A stretch of DNA of 64,000 nt from Candidatus Saganbacteria bacterium (GTDB lineage: Bacteria > Margulisbacteria > WOR-1 > XYC2-FULL-46-14 > WPAF01), in the NCBI GenBank assembly GCA_016223205.1, contig JACRPM010000014.1, positions 1 to 64,000 on the forward strand. The letters are read 5' to 3'. Shown in pieces: positions 25,501-32,992 of the stretch (the first letter of the stretch is position 1; every line of letters starts with the position of its first letter). Made by a program: the position numbers and the translations under genes. The notes below the pieces were generated by a model. That model was not told the DNA's origin, did not search any database, and saw nothing but the letters and a program-made list of their open reading frames with translations.

Positions 25501-26895
25501 CATAATTACGACCGGGATTATAACGTGGGCATGAACCCGCTGGACCTGGTCGCTTTGGATTTTAACATGAGGAATTCCGAAGTATTGGGCGATCGGGCCG
25601 ATCCCACCTCGACCACCGGCCCTTATACCGCCGATTCGACCCTTAATAATTACTCGCTTTCGGCCGCGCCGGCCGGCTATAAACGCGGCATCTTTACTTA
25701 CGACCAAAAATACGACGGCCGCCGTTCCCTTTCCGAAAACCGCCTGACCTTGACCAAGAACAATTCCGATTATTTCCATACCAATCAAGGTATGGGGATC
25801 ACCGAACGAGTGAAACTGGGATGGGATTACGCTATTTCGGAGCCGGTCACCATAGTCAAAGCCACCACCGAAGCCGAGACCGCGCACTCACTTACCCGGG
25901 ACAATTCCTACGACCTTTCGGTCGATCTAACCTTCCCGCGGGTGCAGAAATGGGTCACCTATGTCAAATTAATAGACCATGTGGCCGAGACCCGCCTGCC
26001 CACGCCCAATTTCCTCAACACCAAGAACACCACCTATCACATGGACCTGACACCCATGGAACGCTTCTCGACTTCGGCCGATTATAACCGCCAAGAAACC
26101 CCCAGCGTGGTCACCGGCGGCAAGAATCCTTTGACCGAGCGCACCGCCACCAATGTCCGGGCCACGCCCATCGGCACGATCAACACCGGCTGGGCTTATT
26201 CGGAAGACCATACCGTTTCCGATACCGGCCGGGAGAGCAAGGGACGATCCAATAACTACACCGCCGACTGGGCGCCTATCCAGGCCGAAAAGGTGAAATT
26301 CAACACGAATTTTTCTTACTTCTACCGCACCGCCACCACACCGCTGGGAACTTTGGAATCGAATACCGACACCAATACTCTCACCCAGAATTATGATTTA
26401 ACTCTCACCCCATTATCCCAGGTGAGCTTGACGCCCGGTTTTACCCAGGAAAATTATTTAAACGTTACCGACGGGGCGAAGCTTGAATCTACCGCCCAGA
26501 CCAGCAAGCTCCGCGTTACTTTCTCTCCTTACTCCTACCTGTCCTCGACCGGCGATTATAATCTCAAGGTGACCAGCAGCGCCGGCCAGAACCGGCCCAA
26601 ATCGACGATCGGGGTGCGCACCGGGTGGCGGGTGGATTGGGGAGAGCTTGTGTGGAACCTGGACGAGGAAGATAATAAGGGCGAGGTGCAGGCCGGCGGG
26701 GTGATCCCTTCGATCGACTATAAAAAGACCACCAACACTTTTAGTTTGAATTTCAACATTCCGCAAGATAATCCCGTCTTGAGCGGGGTACTGCTCACCG
26801 CCTCCTACAAATTGGTGAACTTCATAAATAATTTAAGGGCGCTGGATAATTTCAAAGCCAACCTGTTAAGTTTCGAGGGCACGCTAAACTTCTAG
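22555..26895 (+). CDS. Giant outer-membrane protein with repeated 'DY-IDY' modules and a barrel-like C-terminus
   Basis: A 1446-residue exported protein. The signal peptide is RRLGALLLLILLGSIAFGE. At least four diverged modules contain the pattern GPY-x-L, (S)E-x-[VL]-x-[VL]-N, R-x-x-DY-x-IDY, G-x-[VL]-x-F: near residues 170, 475, 680 (degenerate) and 840. The first and last are clearest (VLLVRGVDYLIDYLEGKVTF; RDIDYIIDYTQGVVSFYYIT). A helical, charged stretch (about 295-365) and a proline run (PPPPPPPK) separate modules. From about residue 910 the sequence becomes alternating aromatic/polar strands and ends in LSFEGTLNF, the terminal Phe of an outer-membrane beta-barrel. Related large proteins occur in Bacteroidetes and other diderms; function is unknown. 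Confidence 0.75.
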   Translation: MVRRLGALLLLILLGSIAFGETYPKIDVTGFKKWEYRDAKVDPQSNYFLGVTHLGGFSPNVTGGPWQERLQLKILAQLNEKLSVSYDVQQQPESPDLYDVKVNYDNKHELTFGDFTANFSGNEFTTVSKYLNGMMITSKDEGYDFIAVPSAKLKSQVQGLTKQVGNNTKGPYSLGHGSIVEGSERLELNRVLLVRGVDYLIDYLEGKVTFTRILTTADEFTYSFEYTNLLDLFFPALSKKDFFGVQGRFKVDPTSWGKKAPEPTEVIASTSESFPTGGAGLPLSGQMITGTVEKIEITPAEQERLNELEFKSEQLKNNIRYLYSKVPSAQKDQKRLINLKKLIAEARKDYDATQKEIKKIAGKLEILATMEAVTQPRPAATPEAVMISQTQEEILEEESSGRYRLRHIPVNIFSETLTFRGQVLRKNEEYTIKYDEGLITLLLPVMPTASDPLTVSYTYPRTESTADIISGMGSRGPYSLSNQNLILRSEKVYVNDRLVIRDFDYYIDYDSGRLMFNYNVSNTSFIKARYRRRIFELPPPPPPPKYKPELTVGATYLRESAKKSVGAATADLVEAFTQSQLAANDNTIYLSHLPMLNQDELTQQAKSLILTRAGVTLVEGVDYAVPSAEVNPITGLVDVSPPALLAFINDRADRSDGYATSTIKMLTAGSGEVTVLYTYKKAIVGRYTAAGDGGRGPYYIKNYVNLVPGAEVVEVWDAGSPITTKYVRNSSFEANALDLGYSINYYKDTPYITFNKELPANKNFSVTFQYVPPTAPTGGDMAQDVTGFDADFKYGELLGFSGNFARSRTDQVIPQISTIEAVVITAPTTRITLNSPGTPTKVVEGSEKIYVNQYLRNRDIDYIIDYTQGVVSFYYITVTSADAVRAEYSYPDPSGAAFGQTEKADSAYKYSVVSKVGDISVAHNAKRIGFDFNPLGGTAIGVGSNYQDFSANLAPQKLWNFKTSLAYRETNNPFGTTQKTFTHNYDRDYNVGMNPLDLVALDFNMRNSEVLGDRADPTSTTGPYTADSTLNNYSLSAAPAGYKRGIFTYDQKYDGRRSLSENRLTLTKNNSDYFHTNQGMGITERVKLGWDYAISEPVTIVKATTEAETAHSLTRDNSYDLSVDLTFPRVQKWVTYVKLIDHVAETRLPTPNFLNTKNTTYHMDLTPMERFSTSADYNRQETPSVVTGGKNPLTERTATNVRATPIGTINTGWAYSEDHTVSDTGRESKGRSNNYTADWAPIQAEKVKFNTNFSYFYRTATTPLGTLESNTDTNTLTQNYDLTLTPLSQVSLTPGFTQENYLNVTDGAKLESTAQTSKLRVTFSPYSYLSSTGDYNLKVTSSAGQNRPKSTIGVRTGWRVDWGELVWNLDEEDNKGEVQAGGVIPSIDYKKTTNTFSLNFNIPQDNPVLSGVLLTASYKLVNFINNLRALDNFKANLLSFEGTLNF

Positions 26896-27041
26896 CCTCA
26901 CCCCTTCCTTCGCCTTCGGCGAATTCCTTCCCCTCTCCATCAGAGATGGAGAGGGGCAATCAATAAAAGGAGATTGGTCAGCAAAATGTATTACCCCTTC
27001 TCCACGAAGTGGAGAAGGGTGCCCGAAGGGCGGGATGAGGA
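26896..27041. terminator. Hairpin cluster between convergent genes
   Basis: Three hairpins fill the 146-bp gap between two convergent genes: TTCGCC-TTC-GGCGAA, CCCCTCTCCAT pairing with ATGGAGAGGGG, and CCCTTCTCCAC pairing with GTGGAGAAGGG. Outer words CCTCACCCC and GGGATGAGG are also roughly complementary. The cluster probably terminates transcription from both sides. The words match a hairpin-repeat class that also occurs at 4294-4319. Confidence 0.65.
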
Positions 27042-29177
27042 CTAGCGCAGGATGATGATCTTCCCCGAGCCGATGACTTTCTTGCTCCCGCCGCTTTGGG
27101 CCACGATCTTAAAAAGATAAACCCCGCCCTCTACCATTTCCCCGAAGAGGTTCAAGCCGTTCCAGGGTGCCAGGTTAGCTCCGGCTTTCCCTCCCTGCTC
27201 GCCCGCCCCGAAGCTTTTTTGCCAGACCAAATTTCCGCTTAGGTTAAAAAGATAAATGGTGGTGGAGTAATTGTCCTCCAGGTTGTAGGCAAAATAGGCG
27301 GTGCTCTGGGCGGCCGGGTTGAAAGGGTTGGGAGAGGCCGCCGGGCGATTGGTGACCACCGCCTGGGCCTCGGACGTGCCCGCGCCGACAATAAGATTGC
27401 GCGTAACAATGGCGGTGTTGCCGGCAAGGTCGGCGACCGTAAGGCGGAGCGCATAATTTCCGGTAAGCCCGGTGGTGTTCCAGTTCCCCAGGGTGTTTGC
27501 GGTTACTGCCGTTCCCGAAGAAGAAATGCGGATAAAGGAGGTTTCCGAAGTTTTTTTATACTCCAGCATATAATATGAAAAAACCGCATCCGAAGCGGTG
27601 CCGTTGATCGGGATATTTCCCGAAACCGCCGCGCCCTCGGCGGGGGAGGCGACCTCGGCGGTGGGGGCCGTATTGTCGATATGGAAATCAACCGTGGCCT
27701 CGGTAGTTTGGCTGCCGGTGCTCACCGCTTCGAGCTTTAACCGATAAAAGCCGTCCGCGTAAGAGGTGGAATTCAATTGGTAAAGAGTCCCGGCGGTTAC
27801 CGCGGTAGCGCCGGTGAAAATATTTTCCAGAGTGCCGGCGGTGGTAAGCCCCAGTGACAGGATATAATGGTCGAATTCGCTGCCGGCCGCGGTGCCGCTG
27901 ATCGTTACCGTCCCAGCGTGGTAGCTGCCGGAGGCAGGCGCGGTCAAACCGGCTAAAGGTTTTCCCAGCGCTTTGGCTACATTAATGCGTCCCGCGCCCA
28001 AAAGCCCCGCATATCCCGGATTGAGCGCGTCGATGTTGTCGCAGTTGTTGATGATACGGCTGCGGATCTGGGTTGAGGAAAACGCGGGATTGCGGGCCAA
28101 AACCAAAGCGGCCAGTCCCGCCACATGCGGGGAGGCCATGGAGGTGCCGTTCTTATTGAGATAAAAATTGGAAAGATAGGTGCTCAAGATAGTAGTTCCC
28201 GGGGCGCAGACGTCCACCGTAGTGCCGTAATTGCTGGCTGAACCCGTTCCCCAGACCGAACGCAGGTCGTTCTGGTCGGTTGCGGCCACCGAGATAATAT
28301 AATCATAGGCCGCGGGATAAAAGGGCTCGCTGCTGTCGTTGTTGCCCGCGGCGGCGACCAGCAATATTCCGGCCGCATTGGCGTTATCGGTAGCGGCCTT
28401 AATGGTCGAGCTGGACATCGAATCCCCAAAGCTCATGTTGATGATCTGCACGCCCCGACCCAGGCAGTAATTGAGACCGTTGGCGATGCCTAAAGATGTG
28501 CCCCCCCCGCCGGAATCGAGCACCTTTACCGCCAGCAGGCGCGCCGACCAGCTGGTCCCGGCCACACCGATCCCGTTGTTGGTGACGGCGGAGGCGATGC
28601 CGGAAACATGGGTGCCGTGGCCGTTATCGTCTATGGGATTATTATCGTCGTTCACGAAATCATATCCCAGGTCGACCTTGGAGCCCAGGTCTTCGTGGGT
28701 GTAATCGATGCCGGTATCGAGGATGGCGATCTTTACGGATGATCCTTCGCCGGTGGTAATATCCCAACCGGCGGGGGCGTCGATCTTGGGGAAATTCCAT
28801 TGGCTCCCATAACGCGGGTCGTTCGGCTCTACCTGGGCCCGGTAGATGTAATTGGGCTCGGCGAACTCGATCGCGGGATCCTTCTGATATTCCCTAACGG
28901 CCTGCTCAACGTCAACATCGGCCGGGAATTTGATCTGGTAGATCCGGGAAAGATCGTGAGGGCGGGCTTTTTCTGCGGCGGAGACCGGTAATATATCTTT
29001 TATCCCGCGCTCGATCTTTTCGATCTTGAATTTCCGATGTAAATTCTCTATCGAGGGGGAAACCTCCGCGGCGCGGATGCCTTCCTTGAACTTAACGACT
29101 ATTTCGCCGGGCACGAAGTCCGCATTGGCCGAAACCGAAAATAATAAAACCGCCAGTAGAACCGGGACGAATCTCAT
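27042..29177 (-). CDS. Secreted S8 (subtilisin-like) serine protease with C-terminal Ig/FlgD-like sorting domain
   Basis: The 711-residue product starts with signal peptide MRFVPVLLAVLLFSVSANA, then an I9-type propeptide (to about residue 105). The S8 catalytic triad is clear: Asp in AILDTGIDYTHEDL, His in DNGHGTHVSGIA, Ser in NGTSMASPHVAGLAAL, with the oxyanion Asn in AAAGNND. Ig-like domains follow. The C-terminal ~95 residues contain the PNPFNP motif and a FlgD-like fold, also found in the minus-strand protein at 53963. ATG 29177 is chosen over upstream in-frame codons because the signal peptide begins there and a TATACT box ends 6 bases upstream. Probably acts at the cell surface or outside. 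Confidence 0.92.
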   Translation of the reverse strand: MRFVPVLLAVLLFSVSANADFVPGEIVVKFKEGIRAAEVSPSIENLHRKFKIEKIERGIKDILPVSAAEKARPHDLSRIYQIKFPADVDVEQAVREYQKDPAIEFAEPNYIYRAQVEPNDPRYGSQWNFPKIDAPAGWDITTGEGSSVKIAILDTGIDYTHEDLGSKVDLGYDFVNDDNNPIDDNGHGTHVSGIASAVTNNGIGVAGTSWSARLLAVKVLDSGGGGTSLGIANGLNYCLGRGVQIINMSFGDSMSSSTIKAATDNANAAGILLVAAAGNNDSSEPFYPAAYDYIISVAATDQNDLRSVWGTGSASNYGTTVDVCAPGTTILSTYLSNFYLNKNGTSMASPHVAGLAALVLARNPAFSSTQIRSRIINNCDNIDALNPGYAGLLGAGRINVAKALGKPLAGLTAPASGSYHAGTVTISGTAAGSEFDHYILSLGLTTAGTLENIFTGATAVTAGTLYQLNSTSYADGFYRLKLEAVSTGSQTTEATVDFHIDNTAPTAEVASPAEGAAVSGNIPINGTASDAVFSYYMLEYKKTSETSFIRISSSGTAVTANTLGNWNTTGLTGNYALRLTVADLAGNTAIVTRNLIVGAGTSEAQAVVTNRPAASPNPFNPAAQSTAYFAYNLEDNYSTTIYLFNLSGNLVWQKSFGAGEQGGKAGANLAPWNGLNLFGEMVEGGVYLFKIVAQSGGSKKVIGSGKIIILR

Positions 29178-29214
29178 GTAAGAAGTATAACAATAATTGA
29201 TGTATAATAAAAGC
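29178..29214. promoter_or_regulatory. Divergent leaderless promoters (protease / aminotransferase)
   Basis: Two divergent genes are only 37 bases apart. On the plus strand TATAAT (29203-29208) ends 6 bases before ATG 29215. On the minus strand TATACT (complement of 29184-29189) ends 6 bases before ATG 29177. With normal spacing both transcripts would begin at or next to the start codon. Clear -35 boxes are not seen. Confidence 0.65.
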
Positions 29215-30411
29215 ATGAGCGAAATGTTGGAACGATTTAAAACTGTTCTTTCTCCGGTCCTGGGCCGGTACTTTGCGGATTTCGGCGTGGTATCGGGAAA
29301 GGGCTGTTATTTGACGGGGACCGACGGCCGGCAATACCTGGATTTTTCTTCGGGCATTGCCGCCGCCTCTACCGGCCATTGCCATCCCAAAGTGGTCAAA
29401 GCCGCAGCCGAACAATTAAAAAAGCTGATCCACATCTGCATCGGGGTGGCGCTTTACGAACCCTATATAAAATTGGGGGAAGAGCTTAAAAAGATCGCAC
29501 CTTTCGAGAACGCCAAGATATTCTGCTGTCAGAGCGGGTCCGAGGCGGTAGAAGCCGCGATCAAGCTGGCCAAATACACCCAAAACAAACCCGGGATCAT
29601 CGCCTTTGAAGGGGCATTCCACGGGCGGACGCTGGGAGCGCTTTCTATAACCACTTCCAAGATGAAGTACCGGGACGGATATGAACCGCTCCTGCCGGAA
29701 GTATATATTTCACCTTTCGATCTGGTTCGGGTGGAGGAATTATTAAAAACCAAAGCCATTGCCGGGGTCATTGTGGAGCCCATTTTGGGTGAGGGCGGTT
29801 ATAAGATGGTAGGGATTGATTTCCTTAAAGCCCTGCGCAAGCTTTGCGATCAATACTCGGCCCTTTTGATATTGGACGAAGTGCAGACCGGGGTGGGGCG
29901 CACCGGCAAATGGTTCGCGGCCGAGCATTTTGGGGTGGTTCCCGACATCGTGGCCCTGGCCAAGGGGGTTGCTTCCGGTTTTCCCCTGGGAGTCTGCCTG
30001 GCCAAAGGCGAGATCATGGACAAATGGTCCCCCGGGGCGCACGGCTCCACGTTTGGCGGAAATCCGGTCTCCTGCGCGGCGGCGGTGGCCACTATCCAGG
30101 TGATCGAAGAAAAAAAATTGGTTGAAAAATCCGCCAAGCTGGGCAAGTATCTTATTAAGAAACTAAAAGATCTGCAAAAGAAATATCCGGTCATCAAGGA
30201 AGTGCGCGGGCTGGGATTGATGGTGGGCGTGGATTTCGGGGATTCCGACTATGTCAAGAAAGCGGTCAATTATTGTTTGACCAAACAATTGGTGCTCATC
30301 TCTACCGGAGCGGACGGCACGGTGATCCGCTTTATTCCGCCGCTTATAGTAAAGAAAGCCGAGATCGACCAGGCCCTGGGCATCTTTGAAGAAGCCCTGA
30401 TAAATGTCTGA
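29215..30411 (+). CDS. Class III aminotransferase (acetylornithine / 4-aminobutyrate type)
   Basis: A PLP-dependent enzyme of 398 residues. The N-terminal GTDGRQYLDFSSGIAAASTGH, the ILDEVQTGVGRTGKWFA segment near residue 222 and the PLP lysine Lys250 in ALAKGVASGFPLG define class III. AFHGRTLGALSITTSKMKYR near 140 resembles GabT-like enzymes more than ArgD, but the substrate (GABA, acetylornithine, other) cannot be fixed without phylogeny. It overlaps the next gene by eight bases. The start is supported by a TATAAT box six bases upstream. Confidence 0.88.
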   Translation: MSEMLERFKTVLSPVLGRYFADFGVVSGKGCYLTGTDGRQYLDFSSGIAAASTGHCHPKVVKAAAEQLKKLIHICIGVALYEPYIKLGEELKKIAPFENAKIFCCQSGSEAVEAAIKLAKYTQNKPGIIAFEGAFHGRTLGALSITTSKMKYRDGYEPLLPEVYISPFDLVRVEELLKTKAIAGVIVEPILGEGGYKMVGIDFLKALRKLCDQYSALLILDEVQTGVGRTGKWFAAEHFGVVPDIVALAKGVASGFPLGVCLAKGEIMDKWSPGAHGSTFGGNPVSCAAAVATIQVIEEKKLVEKSAKLGKYLIKKLKDLQKKYPVIKEVRGLGLMVGVDFGDSDYVKKAVNYCLTKQLVLISTGADGTVIRFIPPLIVKKAEIDQALGIFEEALINV

Positions 30412-30961
30412 TCTTTGGGCGGAGCTTTTTCAAGTCGAGCCTCTGCTTCCCCGCACGGTGAACAATATTACCGGCCCGCTGCTCAATGGGAACCCGGTAA
30501 TTATCATCATTTATCTCCTGGTCGGCCTGTTCATCGCGGGTTACGCTTACGTGCTATGGTTCAAATATAAGCTAAATTGGGAAAAAGTCGGCCGAGCGGG
30601 CATTATGGCGTTATTGCTGTTCTGGATAATTCTCGAAATAATCCGCTCCTTTTCTTATCTCGCATATTTTTCCGAAGACCGGGATAAATTCGGCGGAAAG
30701 ACCCTGGCGCAAAAACGCAGCCAGGTACCACCGGTCGGTTTTTATTCGTTCGTTGAGTTCGTACATAGCCAGGTTCCCAGGTCGGCTCCGGTCTCGGTAA
30801 GGATGGATCTCGACCAATATTCCGGTATGATGTGGAATTATTATGCGGCGCCGCTAAATCAAACCGCAGAGGCCGACGCCGAATATATCATAGGCATTAA
30901 TGTCGAGCCGATCGCGGGGGCCGAATTGTTCGTGCAGACCTATTGGGTGGCCAAACGATGA
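30404..30961 (+). CDS. Unknown membrane protein (185 aa)
   Basis: Two hydrophobic segments are visible: PVIIIIYLLVGLFIAGYAYVLWF near residue 31 and AGIMALLLFWIILEIIRSFSYL near 65. The remaining ~95 residues are soluble, probably outside the cytoplasmic membrane. I know no family. The gene overlaps both neighbours (8 and 4 bases), and the next gene encodes a glycosyltransferase-like membrane protein, so the pair may work together in surface glycan or lipid modification. This functional link is inference from context. Confidence 0.6.
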   Translation: MSDLWAELFQVEPLLPRTVNNITGPLLNGNPVIIIIYLLVGLFIAGYAYVLWFKYKLNWEKVGRAGIMALLLFWIILEIIRSFSYLAYFSEDRDKFGGKTLAQKRSQVPPVGFYSFVEFVHSQVPRSAPVSVRMDLDQYSGMMWNYYAAPLNQTAEADAEYIIGINVEPIAGAELFVQTYWVAKR

Positions 30962-32319
30962 AACTATTGGAAAAATTGGCGATAGGATACCTGATCGGCA
31001 CGGGCTTGCTGACCCTGCAGATGTTCTTGTATTCGTTGTTAGGGATCAAATTCAACCTTTGGGGGATAATTTTGCCGTGGGTGGTGGTGTTAGTCGGGTT
31101 TGTAGGGGCGCCCTTTATGGGCGCCCGAATTCGGGCAGTAGGGACACCCCTCGTGGGTGTCCGAAATCTACGGACAGGGACAAGCCCTGTCCCTACATTC
31201 CTTCTGACCGCAGCGATCGGCCTCAAAGTCCTCTACGTCTTCTACGAAGCCCTGGTCAAGCCGGTGGTGGGGTGGGATGCCTTATGGAACTTCTCGCTAA
31301 GGGCCAAAATATTTTATTTTCTAGGCGGGATACCGCTCGATCGCGCGCACCCCTATTTTCTGGGCGGAGGCATGAAACAATATCCCTTGCATCTTCCCCT
31401 GCTCGAGACCTTTACTTACATCCTCCAGGGAGGCTGGAATGACGCGTTGATGAAAGTCATCTTCCCGCTTTATTTTCTGTCCATGTTGATCGTCTTTTAT
31501 TACGCTCTGCGGCGGGAACAAAGCCGACTGACTTCTCTATTCTTTACTTTTCTGCTTTCAACTCTTCCACTTTTGGTCTATCACGCCACGATAGAATACG
31601 CCGATTTTGTAGTGGGGGCATATTTTCTGGCGGCGGTGGTCTACCTTTATCAATTCATCAAAACAAAGGACACAAAAATGCTGATCCTATCGGCCGTGCT
31701 GGCCGCTTTAAGTGCTTGGGTAAAGGATGAGGGGATGGTATTTTATTTTATTGGTTTATTTTTACTGGTCATTCCCATCCTATCCGCGAATAAATACGCG
31801 GTTAAATTTAAACGAGAATTCATTCTTGTTCTTTATTACTTGGCTCCCTTCCTTGTCCTCATCGGCCCCTGGATAATATTTAAGCAAGTTTTCGGATTAT
31901 CGGTCGGCAATGAACCGACTTTTTCTTTGGCGGGAATGATCAGCGGCTTTACCTTCCATCCGGAAACCATCCCGAAAGTCCTTGAAAAGATGTTTCTTTC
32001 CGGAAACTGGCATCTGCTGTTCGGCCTGTGGGCGCTGGTTATAATATTCTATTATAAGCAGATCTTTACCACGGAGAAGAAATACCTATTTTGGTCGACT
32101 GCTCTGGCGATATTGTTCTTCTCATTCCTTTACGTTTTCACCTACAATTGGACCATGGTCTTTTCGGGGATAATCGTGAACCGGAACTTTCTAACCCTGG
32201 TCCCCCAGGTCCTGCTGCTTTGCGGTCTGGTTTATAAGGAGGGTAAAACCGATGTCGGAAATGCTGATCGGGCGCCAACCGGTGCTCGAAGCGCTAAAAG
32301 CAAAAAAGCCCATAAATAG
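30958..32319 (+). CDS. Polytopic membrane protein, glycosyltransferase-39-like, with repeat insertion
   Basis: A 453-residue protein with about ten membrane segments. The loop after the second segment contains KPVVGWDALWNFSLRAKIFYF and HPYFLGGGMKQYPLHLPLLET, resembling the first periplasmic loop of GT-C (ArnT/PMT-like) transferases, where an Asp acts in catalysis. Residues 49-80 are encoded by 32 codons of hairpin repeats (31102-31197). The C-terminal tail KTDVGNADRAPTGARSAKSK runs 68 bases into rlmB in another frame, suggesting a lost original stop. ATG 30958 overlaps the preceding stop (ATGA). The enzymatic role is inferred. Confidence 0.65.
   Translation: MKLLEKLAIGYLIGTGLLTLQMFLYSLLGIKFNLWGIILPWVVVLVGFVGAPFMGARIRAVGTPLVGVRNLRTGTSPVPTFLLTAAIGLKVLYVFYEALVKPVVGWDALWNFSLRAKIFYFLGGIPLDRAHPYFLGGGMKQYPLHLPLLETFTYILQGGWNDALMKVIFPLYFLSMLIVFYYALRREQSRLTSLFFTFLLSTLPLLVYHATIEYADFVVGAYFLAAVVYLYQFIKTKDTKMLILSAVLAALSAWVKDEGMVFYFIGLFLLVIPILSANKYAVKFKREFILVLYYLAPFLVLIGPWIIFKQVFGLSVGNEPTFSLAGMISGFTFHPETIPKVLEKMFLSGNWHLLFGLWALVIIFYYKQIFTTEKKYLFWSTALAILFFSFLYVFTYNWTMVFSGIIVNRNFLTLVPQVLLLCGLVYKEGKTDVGNADRAPTGARSAKSKKAHK
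31102..31197 (+). repeat. 96-bp in-frame hairpin-repeat insertion
   Basis: Three consecutive hairpins: GGGCGCCC with its copy after TTTAT, GGACACCC-CTC-GTGGGTGTCC, and GGACAGGG-ACAAG-CCCTGTCC. The block starts GTAGGGG and ends CCCTACA. Its length is exactly 96 bases (32 codons), so the reading frame of the membrane protein is preserved. Confidence 0.8.
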
Positions 32320-32980
32320 GATCCTGCTATCCAAAGCCGCCGGAGGGCTTACCGAGATCATCGATCTGGCCAAGCAGGCCAGGGTGATCTTTGAATTCGT
32401 CGACAAGAAAGCCTTGGACCGCATCAGCCAATCTTCAAAAAACCAGGGAGTGGTCGCTTTTGCCTCTGCCCACGAATACGTTGAGGTGGAGGATATTTTG
32501 GCTGCCGCCCAGGCCCGGGACCAGCTACCTTTCATTGTATTGCTGGACCAAATAGAAGACCCCCATAACCTGGGCGCCATCATCCGTTCCGCGGAGGCGG
32601 CGGGAGCGCACGGGGTGGTGACGCTAAAAAGAAGAGCGGTGGGCCTCACCGAGACCGTAGCCAAAACCTCGGCCGGAGCGCTGATGCACCTGCCGGTGGC
32701 GCGGGTCAATAATTTGAACGATGTCATACTTAAATTGAAAGAGCAGAGGATCTGGGTTTTTGGCCTGGACGAGGAAGGGGAAGCGGTCTTTGATAAGGCG
32801 GATTTTAAATTGCCGCTGGCCTTGGTGGTGGGTGGGGAGGGCCAGGGGCTGTCGCGGCTGGTCCGCGAACGGTGCGATTTTCTGGTCAAGATCCCCATGC
32901 ACGGCAAGGTCAATTCCCTCAATGCCTCGGTAGCGGCGGCCATCGTGATGTTCGAGGTAGCCAGGCAGAGGCAGAAATAG
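32252..32980 (+). CDS. rlmB: 23S rRNA (guanosine-2'-O)-methyltransferase RlmB-like (SPOUT)
   Basis: TrmH/RlmB-family methyltransferase of 242 residues. The N-terminal substrate-binding domain opens EMLIGRQPVLEALK. The three SPOUT knot motifs are present: NLGAIIRSAEAAGAHGVV (motif 1), ALVVGGEGQGLSRLV (motif 2) and KVNSLNASVAAAIVMFE (motif 3). It likely methylates G2251 of 23S rRNA, although related enzymes with other targets exist. GGAGGG lies 13 bases before ATG 32252, inside the preceding gene. It precedes hisS. Confidence 0.92.
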   Translation: MSEMLIGRQPVLEALKAKKPINRILLSKAAGGLTEIIDLAKQARVIFEFVDKKALDRISQSSKNQGVVAFASAHEYVEVEDILAAAQARDQLPFIVLLDQIEDPHNLGAIIRSAEAAGAHGVVTLKRRAVGLTETVAKTSAGALMHLPVARVNNLNDVILKLKEQRIWVFGLDEEGEAVFDKADFKLPLALVVGGEGQGLSRLVRERCDFLVKIPMHGKVNSLNASVAAAIVMFEVARQRQK

Positions 32981-32986
32981 TATAAT
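32981..32986 (+). promoter_or_regulatory. -10 box of hisS
   Basis: TATAAT ends 6 bases before the GTG start of hisS at 32993, so transcription would begin at the start codon. No good -35 is seen at 17 bp. Confidence 0.55.
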
Positions 32987-32992
32987 TCTTTC

